This document shows, one piece after another, positions 31,772 through 43,617 of a stretch of DNA of 64,000 bases. Every line of letters starts with the position of its first letter. Position 1 is the stretch's first letter. A model generated the notes under the pieces. It was not told the DNA's origin and searched no databases. It saw nothing but the letters and a program-made list of their open reading frames with translations. Source of the stretch: Chloranthus sessilifolius (lineage: Eukaryota; Streptophyta; Magnoliopsida; Chloranthales; Chloranthaceae); the NCBI GenBank assembly GCA_021018995.1, contig CM037596.1, positions 11,979,501 to 12,043,500 on the forward strand. Reading direction: 5' to 3'. Both the position numbers and the translations under genes were made by a program.

Positions 31772-31984
31772 AGTAACCCCATAACGGCGGGTCACCAAAC
31801 TTCAGTCTTTGTATTCCAGACATCTCGAGCCTTTGATGGATGTTCATATACTCTCAAGAAATCCTCGATAGTACGAGTGACGATGATTGGGTGGAGAAAA
31901 GAAAAAAATATATGCAATAAAGAAAACTAACAATCTAAATGAAGGCGACTTTAGCAATAAGTGAACCCACTGTGATCGCCAGTC
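31772..31984 (-). other. Start of Tat-element interior with decayed primer site
   Basis: Directly after the LTR end at 31,985 the minus strand reads GACTGGCGATCACAGTGGG. This resembles the tRNA-Arg primer site (TGGCGACTCC...TGGGG) of Tat/Ogre elements. Only about 190 bp of interior remain before LTR C. Confidence 0.55.
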
Positions 31985-32911
31985 TGTCGTTATGCACTTT
32001 TTCTGGGTTCCTTTTGGTCCCCAGAAAGAGTGGCCCAATTCGGTCCAAGTGGATTCTAGCTAAGGTGGTGGAATAATAAATTAGAAAATATTAAATGCAA
32101 GAAATAAAGAGGTAAATTCTAAGTGAGAAATACCTAGTTCGTTGCGATCGCCAGCTGCAAATATTTATCGACACTGTAATACGTTAATGATCACGCTTTC
32201 TGGGGATACGGGTTCCTTCTTTGTTGAACGTTGGCTGGCTGACTTTAACAGCTCTGAGTTGCCTGAGAGTTTAGTTGATCTAGTTTTCCTAATATTGCTC
32301 TAACTGTGATTTCTCCAGCCTTCCGATTCTACTCTGAGTCTAACTGACTATAGACTCCTAATGCTATTCTAATTCTAATTATTCTAGTCTCCTAATCCTA
32401 CTAGGAATCTAATTAGTTTAACTTCTTAATCTAACTAATAATCTAATTAATCTAATTTCCTAATATACTAGGAGTCTAATTAACTTACTCTCCTAATGCT
32501 ATTATGATTCTAATTAGTTTTTATTTCCTACTACTACCAAGGTTCTAATTAATTTAGTTTCCTAATTTGATTATAATTCTAAAGAAGGGGTGGTGGCCCA
32601 ATATGCTAAGGAGTATCGGCCCTGTTTCCAAGTATCCTCCGTAAGCTTCCTTAGATAAATCGGGTGGCTAAGATTGAAGATTAAAAATTGAATTTGAATT
32701 ATAAAATAAGGATTTATGGATTGAAAATCGAGAATTTTGAGAATTATGAATTAGAATTAAAGCTTTAGAATTAGAACTAGAACTTGAAATCGGTAACTAT
32801 AAATTAAAAATTAGAATGAGAATTTAAGACCTAAGAAATTAGGAACTAAGACTAAGAACTAAAAATTAAGAAATAGAATTAAGGACTAGTTCTTGAAGCT
32901 AAGAACTAGAA
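31985..32911 (-). mobile_element. Truncated Tat LTR (relative of 7,144-10,587)
   Basis: Shares with the solo LTR the strings TTCTGGGTTCCTTTTGGTCCCC (16-base core GGTTCCTTTTGGTCCC), GTGATCACGCTTT..., TCTTTGTTGAA, the degenerate CTAATTCTACTAG zone and TATCCTCCGTAAGCTTCC. It stops at AAGAACTAGA where LTR E begins (32,912); the other copy continues at 9,232. Confidence 0.78.
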
Positions 32912-33531
32912 TGTAACAACCCTAAATTTCGTACCTACACGTACTGACTAAGTGTGTGTGCCTGAGATGACATACTATGGCGTGTGCAACTTAGAGGCAA
33001 AATTTTGGAATAAAATGAAAACTTATTAATGATTAACGCTAGTTGGACTATTTGGGCCGACTAATTGAGCCAACTATGTTGGGCTGACTAATCGGGCCGA
33101 CTATGTTGGGGCTTAGTAAGACTTTTCGACATATGGGTAACACTTGGTTCAAGTGTACAAGCTTTGCACCGAAGTCAAAACACTATTGGATAAGAATTAG
33201 AACAGCCAAGTAGTGTGTATATGTTTCACATGTAAGCAAGGTGAGGTGGATAAATGTAACACGCATGATGCGTGTTTGTACTTCACAAGGAAGCATTAAC
33301 TTTAGGGATAAGTGAGGGGAGGCGTCTCACGCAAGCCATATTTGGCTTTGCTTGGTTTTGCAAAAGAGAGAAAGAGAAAGAGAAAGAGTGAGAGAGATAG
33401 ATTGTGAAGAAGAAGTAAGGATTAGCCAAATCCTTGGGTTTCCAAAGCTTTATGACTTCATGAAATTAAGCAGGTGTGTTTGAGAAGAGAATTACCATCG
33501 ATCTCGACATTGATGAGTTGAGGAGGAGGAG

Positions 33532-35854
33532 TGTGGTTCTCGCTCAAGCGACTAAAAGCCATAAGTTTTTCCTGTTTAGGCGACCCACCTTGCTCGAGCG
33601 AGCCAACCAGAAAGTTAAAGCCAAATAACAATTCTCCACCTAGCTATAAGATTCACCATGTACTCTATCTTTCGATCATCGCTATTTTCATACCACTGCT
33701 GCCACCAACACCCCGAGGTTGCTCAAACCTGCTGAACATTTATCAAATCTAAATAATGTTTAGTCTTGACCATCGGTACCACCTTTATCATCATATTCAC
33801 AGGATTGTCCTTCGTACTCACATTCTTTAAAGATATCATGCCATCTTCGATTACTTTTCGTACGAAATGATACCATATATCAATGTGCTTGGTATGAGCA
33901 TGATATACGTGATTCTTTGTTAAGTAAATAGCACTCTGACTATCACAGAACACATCGACACTTTTCTCTGCGATCCCCAAGTCACCAATTAAGCCCTAAA
34001 GCCACAACTCTTCTTTCACTACCTTTGTTACTATCATATACTCTACCCTTGTAGTAGACAAAGTCATTGTATCTTATAACATCGACGTCCATCTAATAGA
34101 ACCACCTGATACTTAAACACATATCCTGTTATAGACTGACGCTTATCCAAATCACTCACGTAATCTGAATCTACGTATCCATATAACTGATGACCTGTAT
34201 CACAGTAGAAAACCAAACTGACATCCTTCGTATCACGTATGTACCTTATAATCCATTTCACCGTCTTCCAATGCTCCCTGCCTGGATTAGCCATATACCT
34301 ACTGACCCCACTAACGACCTGTGAAATATCGAGTCGAGTGTACACCATAGTGTACATCAAGCTACCAACTGTACTCACGTAGGCAACCCGAGTCATGGAC
34401 TCCCGCTCCTCATCTGTAATAGGAGACATGCTAGCTGAAAGACGAAAGTGAGTTGCTAATGGAGTACTCACAACCTTTGAATTCTCCATACCAAACCGTG
34501 AGAGTACCTTCTCCAGATAACTCTTTTATGTTAGATACAACTTCCCTTTCTTTCAGTCTCTCTGAATCTCAATCCTAAAAATCTTTCTCGCCACGTCAAG
34601 ATCCTTTATCTCAAACTCTATGCCAAGTTGAGATTTCAACTTATTGATCTCCACCATGCTCTTTATAGCTATGAGCATGTCATCAACATACAAGAGAAGG
34701 TAAATAAATGAGCCATCTACTAGCCTCTTAAAGTAAACACAATTTTCGTATTCACTTCAAATATAATTTTGGCCCACAATGAATGTGTCAAACCTCTTGT
34801 ACTACTGTCTCGGTGGCTGCTTTAACTCGTATAAGGACTTTTTCAGTTTGCACACTAACCTCTCTTCTCCAAGAGACTTGAACCCTTCAAGTTGGTTCAT
34901 ATAGATCTCCTCCAGATCACCGTATAGAAATATTTTTTTCACATCGAGTTGCTCTAACTCTAAGTCCAATTATGCTACAATTGACAACAAAATTCAGATT
35001 GAAGTGTGTTTCACAACCGGTGAGAACACCTCATTATAATCAATGCCTTCCTTTTGTGTATAGCCTTTTACTACCAACCGTACTTTATACCTTACACCAC
35101 TACTATCTGAAGAACCCTCTTTCTTTTTATAAACCCACTTGCACCCAATCGCTCTCTTTCCCTTAGGTAACACTGTCAGTTCTCAAGTTTGATTTTTGTA
35201 AAGAGAATCCATCTCTTCACCCATTATAGTCTTCCATTCCCGTGCACATCTATCACTGATTGCATCCTTCAATGAAGACAGCTCATTGTCATCCAATGTC
35301 AATGCGTAAGCGACCATATCCTTGTAATCATAGCGAATTGGTGCTTTAACATTCCTTTTGGGTATTCCACCTGCTAAGGATTTTTCTGGCTCTCTCTCAA
35401 CTATTTCTACACTTTCCTCTAATGTAATAACTATAGGAGTTTCTAACTCCACCTCAAACTGATGTTCTGCCACCTCTTCTCTAATTTTCATGATCTGTTT
35501 GCTAGAAGTTCGTATAACAGATTCATCAAAGGTCACATTTTTATTGCTCACAACCTTATTCTACTTAGGATACCATATCATGTATCCTTTCACACCATTT
35601 GCATACCCTAAGAAAATCACATTCTTAGCCCTTGGGTCAATATTACAATCTCTGACAATATCTTAAGCTGTGCAACCAAAAACTCTCAATGTACTGTAAT
35701 CTATATGCGTTCCTGACCACATCTCAATTGGAGTCTTACACTATTACTGTAGACGATAATCTATTTACTAGATAGCACATTGTACTGATTACCTCAGGTT
35801 AGAACTCTCTACTCAATCTCACATTGGATAACATACATCTTGCCTTTTCAAGTA
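33532..35854 (-). pseudogene. Ty1/copia fragment: integrase end, RT, RNase H
   Basis: Minus-strand pieces. 35,850-35,552: LEKARCMLSNVRLSREF, FLGYANGVKGYMIWYP (integrase end). 35,551-35,183: linker with EREWKTIMGEEMDSLYKN-type start of RT (as AREWKTIMGEEMDSLYKN). 35,000-34,500: degenerate RT with ELKQPPRQ and LLLYVDDMLIAIKSM. 34,489-34,064: SMTRVAYVSTVGSLMYTMVY, NPGREHWKTVKWIIRYIRDT, YVDSDYVSDLDKRQSITGYV. 33,980-33,723: VFCDSQSAIYLTKNHVYHAHTKHIDI. A purine-rich AGGTGGAGAATTG lies at 33,629-33,641. It is Tork/Tnt1-like. The 10-bp GGAGGAGGAG occurs at both edges (33,522-33,531, 35,855-35,864). Upstream integrase, gag and 5' LTR are absent here. The copia gag at 52,905-53,814 may be another part of the same element, but its LTR does not match. 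Confidence 0.78.
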
Positions 35855-36299
35855 GGAGGAGGAGGACGTCGCCTTCCTCACAAAGATCCTAGAGATCCTG
35901 ACTACTCCTCGTTAATTCCAATTGTGAGAACCCTTTTGAACTCCATTATTGATTGGATCAAGGATCATGAGGGGGCATAGCTCCAAATGAACTCGAATCT
36001 GCCATCTTGAATGTGGTGTGCATAACTTGAAAGATGAAGATCATTGCGTGTAAGTGCAGAGCTTAGTTTTGACATAAGTCACTGTGAAATGCCGCTTGCA
36101 CGACGCCAAAACCCCTTTTTGACAACAATTATGGCAAACCCCGTATCCACGAACTAAGGAGGTAAGATTCATGATTAAATATTATAGATTAAGTTTAGCT
36201 TGAGTTATGGATGATTTGATGTGTGTGCATGATTTTTAGGGATTTTTATGGAAATTGGGAAAGAAAATGGGTTTTAATAAGCCCCAAAACGCGCAGAAT

Positions 36300-36540
36300 C
36301 GTACACAGTCATGCACACGAGTTGGAAAACTTGCTCGCGCAAGTTGCGAATAAAAAATTGGCCCAAAAGTCCGGAAAACAGTTGCTCGTGCGACTGTGAC
36401 TGAAGGGTCAATACCGCCTCAGTATTTTGGCCATAACTTTTGCTCCGAACTCGGAATTAAGCGATTCTTACGGCGTTGGAAAGAGAACAACGAGCTCCAT
36501 AACTTTTTTCAATTAACAATTTCATAAATCAAACTTTTTA
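36300..36540 (+). repeat. Palindromes and conserved block in LTR E
   Basis: ACTTGCTCGCGCAAGT (about 36,327) and TTGCTCGTGCGACT (36,383) are followed by GGCCATAACTTTTGCTCCGA (36,430), GGCGTTGGAAAG (36,471) and CATAACTTTTTTC. It is in the same order as in LTR B and the Athila LTRs. Confidence 0.7.
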
Positions 36541-36835
36541 AAGGTCAAAATTGAGCGGCAAGTTGGGACAAGCTCCACATGATCCGAGGTTAGCACGAAC
36601 TTGTCCATTCCGCGTCAGTTTGAGGACGGGATGCCATCGATAGGACCTTTGCTTTGCTTCTATTTTCCACGACTTCGAGATTGAGGTAGGGGAAATTCAT
36701 TATCAAATTATATTTTTAACTTGATTTCATAGATGCCATGATATGATTAATGAAAAGTGATAAGTTTGACTGCATTTGATAAATTGGAAGTTTGAATCTT
36801 CGACTCGTATTTGAATTATTTGAAGTGTTGAATTA

Positions 36836-38670
36836 TGATGTGATTTTTTAATGTATGTTTTACTCGCAAGTGCACGAATCGGTTTGTATATAATGGGTGC
36901 GGAGTACGAGATCGTTCCCACGAGGATTAATGTTGAAATACCTAAAAGAGACAAGTAATTCTAGAAATCTATTAAGATCTAACAGTATTCTACCAATTTT
37001 ATGATTTAAGTGGTTGGTGAGATGGTAATTAATGACTACAAACTAAAATTCAATTGATGATTAACAAATAAAAGTAAAGATGATGATAAAGATGAAGATA
37101 CTAAATCCTCCCATCTTTGGTCCGTTCTTCCTATAATATAAATCTAAGGATTAACTTATGAGATACTCATTAGTAACAAACATCTTTTATGGAAGATCAA
37201 TGGTCAACACCCTAATAGGTTCCATGTTGCATCCCTGCAATTAGGACTTAGATGATTTTCATATATAGATCTGGGATCAAAGTGCGGCTAGACACGCATG
37301 ATCTCAGGTTCAAATAAAAACCATCCCCAAAGTGGGTGAAAATTCCAACAAGAATACCACTTACAAATCTGAAATCAAGGGCATGGCTCGGCACACTTTA
37401 TTCAGATTAGGGATATTTAAGATAAAATTACCATTACAGAACCAAGATCCAGGGCATGGCTCGGCACACTCGATCCCAGAACATAATCATAATTAAATCC
37501 ACACAACGAAAACACAAAGACCATAACAATGATAGGGTAAAATTACCGTCACAGATCTGAGATCCCGGGCATGACTCGGCACACGCGATCCCGGTTAGTG
37601 GCGGGGATTTCATCCATTCATGATAGCACAATAACCATAAATTAAAATCTCATATTTTAATCCCTAATTTTATATTATTAAAAGTACATCCCTCGGATGG
37701 GAATCATTAGATCCCCATCCCTATAAATTTAGCCACACATATTGAAAATAAATGATATAAATAAATAAAGACGGGAAAATAACATTAATTAAAATTACCT
37801 CAAACTTCAAACGGATGATAATCTTGAGAAACGAAATAAATGCAGAAATAAACTTTGAACAAAATTTATAAACTGAATACTGAAAAATTTAAGAACAAAG
37901 CTCTCAAAAAGAAATAATAAAACTTCCTATTTTTATGAAAAATAATGGCTAAAAACTAAGAACACTAAGAACTAAAACTCTCTAAAAAAACTCTAATTCT
38001 AATCTCTAATCTACTCCTAATTCTCTACTCTTACTCTACTCTACTCCTCTACGTTTACTTTACTCTACTCTACCATTACTACTTTTTCTCGAAGTGTTTG
38101 AGTCTTTAAATAGATTCCGTCGCGCAAAGGTTTCCCAGGCCGAGTTTTTAGGGTCGATTAATCGACCCAGAGCTGTCGATGCATCGAGCCGACAATTCTT
38201 CCACAAAATCACGTTTCCAGTGTCAGAATCGTGTCAGACTGCTATTCCTGCTCGATTAATCGACCTGTAGGGTCGATGTATCGACCCCAGAAATCCGTGA
38301 AAATCAGCACTTTTTGTGGTTCAGACACTGCTTCGGTATTTCGGCCATAACTTTCTGTCCCGAACTCGGATTGAGACGATTCTTGCGCCGTTGGAAAGCT
38401 GACAAAAAGATCTACAACTTTCATGTTTTGACAATTTTGTAATTCGGCCGTCTTGAAGGTCCAAATTTAGCCGCAAGTCGCACCAAGTTCTTGATTACCC
38501 GAAATTGCAGTGTTTTTGCATTATATTCCGAATTCTTGCACTGTTTTCTATACTTGGCTCATATTTACCTGAAACACTTCAAATCTAATAAATCTTATCA
38601 GATAGCCTTCATCGGATAGCTAAATATAGGTATTTAGGGGTGAAATATTCTCATTTTTCAGTACTCATCA
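36836..38670 (-). repeat. Athila 3' LTR
   Basis: 1,835 bp, nearly identical to 49,430-51,263. TCGATTAATCGA/TCGATGCATCGA palindromes at 38,155-38,285, a conserved block at 38,330-38,450 and a TATA box (minus) at 38,104-38,113. Confidence 0.95.
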
Positions 38671-38684
38671 TACCCCCAAACCTA
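38671..38684 (-). other. Athila polypurine tract
   Basis: Minus strand AGGTTTGGGGGTA immediately before the LTR start TGATGAGTACTG. Confidence 0.85.
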
Positions 38685-40663
38685 CACTTTGCTAGTCCTC
38701 GAGCAAAGCAAACTAAAGAAAATAAATGCCACTTTCATAGGGAACACGATTGCACTTAGCATGTGCAACAAGCCTTTAAACCCCTAGGTGATCCTAGTGG
38801 AGGAGTTGTGTCTCCTGAGGGTTTACAGTGAAGTTACCCACAAACTTCAATATATTTTTGAAATCATCGATAAAATTGAGTTTTCAAAATATGATTTTGA
38901 TAACATATATACCATTCAAAAACAAAAATCATTAATCAATTCAACATGCTAATTCTAAAAAACAACAATGTTATACTAATCATACTAATATCCATTCAAA
39001 TTAGTCTAATGCTCAAATCGTTAGATAGCTCATCCATTCATGCCTAAACGTGAAGTGTGTGCATAACCAAACCAAAATTCATTCATCTCAGAACTAATTC
39101 AAACGGAAAACCGTTGGATCTGTTGTTTTGACTCAATCCTCACTTTAAGTATACTCTCAAAATATAAAGACATCGATAGTGGATAAATTTTTGCACATAT
39201 GTGAGAAGTTAATACAAAGCAAAAAAGGTCTCACATGATAAATGAAACACGATGTAATCAATGAACAAAAATAAATCTCATAAGAAGATACTTGTATATC
39301 CTAAGCATGTCATATCAAGTGTCATAAGTATCACATATTTACTCTCCACAAGACAGTTACTAATGCAAGATCAGATCATGAAGGTCTTTTAGGGTTATAA
39401 TGGGGCTCTGTGAAAGGGTAAGAAAGAATTGGAAGTTGGGATTCAAAGTTTCGAGAAATTGGAAAAGAAACAACTTTTTTCTATTTCTCTTCTTTTCTTT
39501 TCTACTCTCTCACTATTTTTCTCAATTTTTCTATTTTCTCAACTCACACTTTTTTCTTTTGAATTTCCTTTTCTTGAAGCCTCATTTTCATTACTTTTCA
39601 CAATTTTCTTTTCTCTCCTTTTTTCTTTTTATTTTGCCATACACTCTCAAAAAACACCACAACTCAAGATCTCTCCACTTACTCTCTTTCGTTCACTCTC
39701 ATCCCTCGCTCCTAATTTCTAAAATAAGAAGGTAAAGCTGAATTTTGAAAATGGTGAAGGGTTAAAGGTTAACGTGGCTTATCAAAGAATGTATAAAGGT
39801 AAATTTTCAATAGGCTCAAAGGGGTACTAGAAAGATAAATTTATTTGAGGTGGGGCATTTTAAGCACAAACGAGCCAAAGATGGCCTTCAATCATATCCT
39901 TAAAAGAAAGTAACTTTGCCTATTTGTCTTGAGTAGATATGACATTCTAACATAATGATATAAATTTGATTTCATGCAAAGTCACAAGTCAAAATGAAGT
40001 GTATGAGATTATGCAAAATAAATCGTATTCAAAGAAAACTCCGAGTTTATATATTCACTCATCAATGACGGGAAATTAGCTCTAAAGCTCACTGGGTTTA
40101 GTCTCCACTAAGAACCTAAGATTCAACATTCAAAACAGGTCATCGATCTCTAAGTCTTAGCTTGGTATCAGGGTAAAAAGTCTAAGCATGAATATCAAAA
40201 TTATCCACACCTATCACATTAAGCTTCATCATCTTAGATACAAGTAATCAAAATATGACACTATTATTCTCAAAATTAAATTCACATGCATCATCAACTA
40301 AAGTTTGAAAACAATAAAATAATGCATGATGACTTCAAAATTTTTTTTTTTTCTTTTTTCAAATAACACAAATAAATGACGTAAAATAATTAACCATACC
40401 CCAAACCTAAAGATGACAATGTCCTCATTGACTGAAAGAAGTAGCGCACCCCCAAACCTGTTTGAAAAAAGTACCTCAACACAAAGATCAGGTGCAGAGA
40501 ATAATTGTATCAAATTGGAACATTACAAAAAATATATTGAAGGGGATATGGTTACACTATTGAGGGAATAAAAAAACAACCTAAACAAAACAAAACAAAA
40601 AGGAAAGAAAAAACTAATAAAGCCTAAATCCTAAATCCTAAACTAAACAAGAATCCAACTCTG
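38685..40663 (-). other. Athila 3' non-coding region
   Basis: About 2 kb without convincing coding sequence. 39,470-39,720 is strongly T/C-rich on the + strand and gives Phe/Leu/Ser-rich frames that are not genes. A second GGTTTGGGGGTGCG tract and AATGAGGACATTGTC lie at 40,395-40,460 (minus), strings common near the 3' end of Athila-type elements. Confidence 0.6.
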
Positions 40664-41062
40664 TTAGACATTAGTAGGCGGACCCATCCACCTCGGGTCA
40701 CTGAAATTGATATTCTTAGGCACAGGGAACAATTTCTCCCAAAGATCAAGGGGAAATTGATGAGACACCGCCGATTGTATGGATGGAGGTGGGGAGGCGA
40801 AAGTAGGAGATGAAGATGGGGGAGACGGTGACGGCATCACATCAATTATCTCGATATCAGTATCAACGCACAGTGTAGGAGATTTGGAGCGATTTACCTT
40901 TTTACGAGATGGTTCTCCCCAGGAAGGAATGATCATCGGATCAAGGTCGATGATATCAACATTATTCGGCACAAAAGGGACCGTCCGATGAGAGCGGCGC
41001 TCCCGCTTTTTAGCAGTCTCCTCCATCTTTGATAATCGGGCTCGTAGATATAATCGTGCCAT
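40664..41062 (-). CDS. Athila third ORF, small basic/Pro-rich protein of unknown function
   Basis: 132 codons with ATG at 41,060-41,062 and no stop inside. The N-terminus is basic (ARLYLRARLSKMEETAKKRE), then RRSHRTVPFVPNN, an acidic/hydrophobic middle (IEIIDVMPS), a Pro/Ser-rich linker (PSPSPPSSSPTFASPPP) and a C-terminal FPLDLWEKLFPVPKN. I recognise no domain. Upstream on the minus strand are a TATA-like TTTATATTC about 50 bp away, a T/C-rich leader, and a palindrome array (41,290-41,575), as for the ORF before it. It could be the split C-terminal part of the env-like protein, or a separate small product. Being open in an otherwise damaged element is mildly in favour of a real ORF. Confidence 0.45.
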   Translation of the reverse strand: MARLYLRARLSKMEETAKKRERRSHRTVPFVPNNVDIIDLDPMIIPSWGEPSRKKVNRSKSPTLCVDTDIEIIDVMPSPSPPSSSPTFASPPPSIQSAVSHQFPLDLWEKLFPVPKNINFSDPRWMGPPTNV

Positions 41063-41289
41063 AAGAAAGATTGTAGAAGTTAATGAAAAGTGAGCCTAAA
41101 GGTGAATATAAAGGGAAAATATAGAGTTGGAGTAGGAGTGGAAAGAGGTGTCCTGCAGAAAAGAAACAATGAAAAGATGTGGCAGTACGTCTGAGGGAGT
41201 CCATATACGTGAGAAAAGTGGCAAATCAGACTTCCACTAGGAGTGCCGCCGAAAGAAAAAAAACAAAAACCAAAAAAAAACAGAAAGCG

Positions 41290-41575
41290 GTGGGGTCGAT
41301 TAATCGACCCTTTGGTGGTCGATTAATCGACAGTGGGGTCGATGCATCGACACCCAAAATATATATTTTTTTTTTTATTTTTTTTTTTATTTTTTTTTTT
41401 TAAGCAACAGAGGGTCGATTAATCGATCCCTAAAGGTCGATGCATCGACCCTTTGGGGGTCGATTAATCGACAGAGGGGTCGATTCATCGACCTCCTACA
41501 AATTTTTTTATTTATTTATTTTTTTTTTCAAGAATAAGCGTATCAATCGAGTATAACCCTCGATTAATCGACACC
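41290..41575. repeat. TCGATTAATCGA / TCGATGCATCGA array between Athila ORFs 2 and 3
   Basis: Copies at about 41,295, 41,318, 41,338, 41,412, 41,435, 41,459, 41,479 and 41,562. One is altered to TCGATTCATCGA. Interspersed T-rich runs. Confidence 0.9.
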
Positions 41576-41813
41576 ATCTTGGCAGAGAGTTGAAAATTTG
41601 TGAAAATTAACTTTTTAAAAATGCGTTCCAACTACTCTAAAGGCAACCGGTAATTTGCAAAATTTTGACAATCCCACACAGATTAGAAAACACACTTTTT
41701 CATTGATAAAGACGATGATTACATGGACACTTCTGATTTGACTCCTAAAATAAACAGCCTAAACAAAAGAAAGAAAAATAACACAAAACGAAAAATCCTA
41801 ATCCTAGACCAAA

Positions 41814-42888
41814 CTAACTAATCATCGCCATCCTCCTCGGCTTGGCGAGCCCTGGCGCGCATCTCATCATAACTATCAGGCCACATGCGCTGCCCGATCT
41901 GATGGAGGAAGGAACGATCTGATGGTGTCGCTGCTGCTCTTCTTGTAAAGAGGTAATTTGGGCTTGGAGCGAGCCAAGCGACACACCCTCCTCGGGTCCT
42001 TGATCAGGTGCATTTTGATCATCTTGACGGACGCGGCGACGCTGGCGTGGGGGAGCCGGTGCATCAGCATGGGCATCAGGGACATTTCCCAAGAGACGAC
42101 ATCTGCGGTTCCGGGTTGCACCATATCGATAGAAAGCAAGGTCCTCGATATCATCATCCCAGAGAACGGGAAACGAAGAAAATTCAAAGAACTTCATAAC
42201 ATAATGGGGGAAGTAGACCAACGGGGCTTCACCAGTGGTAGGTTTAGTGAGTTCGTCATGACATCGCCACATGCCATCATGAATAATCCTGGGCACGTTG
42301 ATCCATGAATTGCGGTGGGCCCCATAAAGTGCTTGAACCTGATCACAGGTGCGCTCATAAACGTGGCCACGGGGACAAAGATTGCTACTGACCACACTAT
42401 CCCAAAACAAAAGCTGGCGCGGCAACGCCGATCGCCTAGTGGCGATCCCAGAAGAAAATATGCGGCACATCTTGTGATAATGTCCTCCCGAGACTCGTCA
42501 AGTTCCTCACCCAAAATGTGATCGTGAGGCGGTCGCGACGAAACATTAAAGACCTCCGCAATGGTGTGCGGAAAAATCGGTCGCGACCACCCATCAATTA
42601 TACGATGAAGTGGGCGGCGACTTGATTCTCGACGAGGCGGGCACCCATGCCATATTACGGTAGAATAACCCGAACCACGCGTTGGACACTTTGATCACGG
42701 GTGGAGTGAGGAGAAAATAGGCATTGAGCGCCATCGCATAGGCGAGGGAAACGCAGATAGGCGGCTTGAAAGCCGCAAGATCAAAAACATATTCACGAAC
42801 ACAGTCGCGGTCGTGGCGACCACTTGGCGATCACGTGGATGATCCGCAGTATGCCAGTACAAGTCTTTGCGGCGGCAGGTCGGGCCAT
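41814..42888 (-). pseudogene. Athila env-like second ORF, frameshifted
   Basis: Probable start ATG at 42,888 (MARPAAAKT), about 78 bp below a TATA box. The first frame closes at 42,793. Homology probably continues in other frames and an open frame resumes at 42,470-41,814: CPRGHVYERTCDQVQALYGA, RIIHDGMWRCHDELTKPTTG, VYFPHYVMKFFEFSSFPVLW, then RRRVRQDDQNAPDQGPEEG and a Gln/Glu-rich tail. Place after integrase and general make-up fit the Athila ORF2/env-like region, but I cannot see a signal peptide or transmembrane helix. The antisense frame at 41,958-42,308 is a shadow. Function unknown. Confidence 0.6.
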
Positions 42889-42961
42889 GATTGCACCGTT
42901 AATGTCGAGGCTCGAAAAACAAATACAATCAAACTCAGAGGAGAAAGGGAGTGAGACTCCT

Positions 42962-42972
42962 CCATTTAAATA
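42962..42972 (-). promoter_or_regulatory. TATA box ahead of Athila env-like ORF
   Basis: Minus strand CGCCTATTTAAATGGAGG, then a T/C-rich leader (CTCACTCCCTTTCTCCTCTG) and ATG at 42,888. The palindrome array 43,004-43,490 lies directly upstream. Inferred from sequence only. Confidence 0.5.
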
Positions 42973-43003
42973 GGCGCAAAGGCGCCTCGACGACATTAAT
43001 CGA

Positions 43004-43490
43004 AATAATCGATTAATCGACCAAAAGTGTCGATTAATCGACTTGAATGAAAAGAGGCGCGTCAGAAGTCCCGACGCATGGAAACACGCAACGTCTTTAA
43101 GTGAAAAGACGCAACGTACGGAAGTGGAAAAGTCGATTAATCGACGCACTTATTCGATTAATCGACAAAAATCGAGGCAAATAAAAAAATAAAAACGCAC
43201 GTCCCAAAATAAAAGTCGATTAATCGATCCATAAAGAGTCGATTAATCGACACCAAATAAAAAACAAAACTGACGGATATTTAAGACGGCTCAATTTTCA
43301 AAAAGTGTAGTCGATGCATCGACTCAAGGAGTCGATTAATCGACTAAAAAAAAGTCAAAAATCGCCATAAATGCACTGTCCTTGAAAAGGACACTGAATT
43401 TAAGACTCCCGATTAATCGACCAAAAGAGTCGATTAATCGAGCACAATTGGGTCGATGCATCGACCCCTAATGGTCGATGCATCGATCCA
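43004..43490. repeat. TCGATTAATCGA array upstream of Athila env-like ORF
   Basis: At least 11 copies of TCGATTAATCGA or TCGATGCATCGA, near 43,009, 43,032, 43,132, 43,154, 43,216, 43,238, 43,312, 43,331, 43,409, 43,428, 43,451 and 43,472. Spacers vary. Confidence 0.92.
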
Positions 43491-43617
43491 AAAATATTTT
43501 TTTTTTTTTTTCTTTTTTTTTTAAACGAAACAAAACACAATAAAACGGAAAATACACAATTGGGTTGCCTCCCAATAAGCGCTAGTTTAAAGTCGATAGC
43601 TCGACCTTGGGAATCAC

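Noticed and set aside
38242..38424. 60-codon frame found in both Athila LTRs as a conserved gene
   Set aside because: The LTRs are near-identical copies, so presence in both is not evidence of selection. The frame crosses the palindromes and the shared DNA block, and the block is conserved as DNA in either orientation.
39400..39735. Two overlapping Phe/Leu/Ser-rich frames resembling membrane proteins
   Set aside because: They come from a T/C-rich low-complexity stretch in the Athila 3' region, on the strand opposite to its genes, and are open in several frames at once.
41958..42308. 116-codon + strand ORF opposite the Athila env-like ORF
   Set aside because: Antisense shadow of the minus-strand frame, with no domain of its own.
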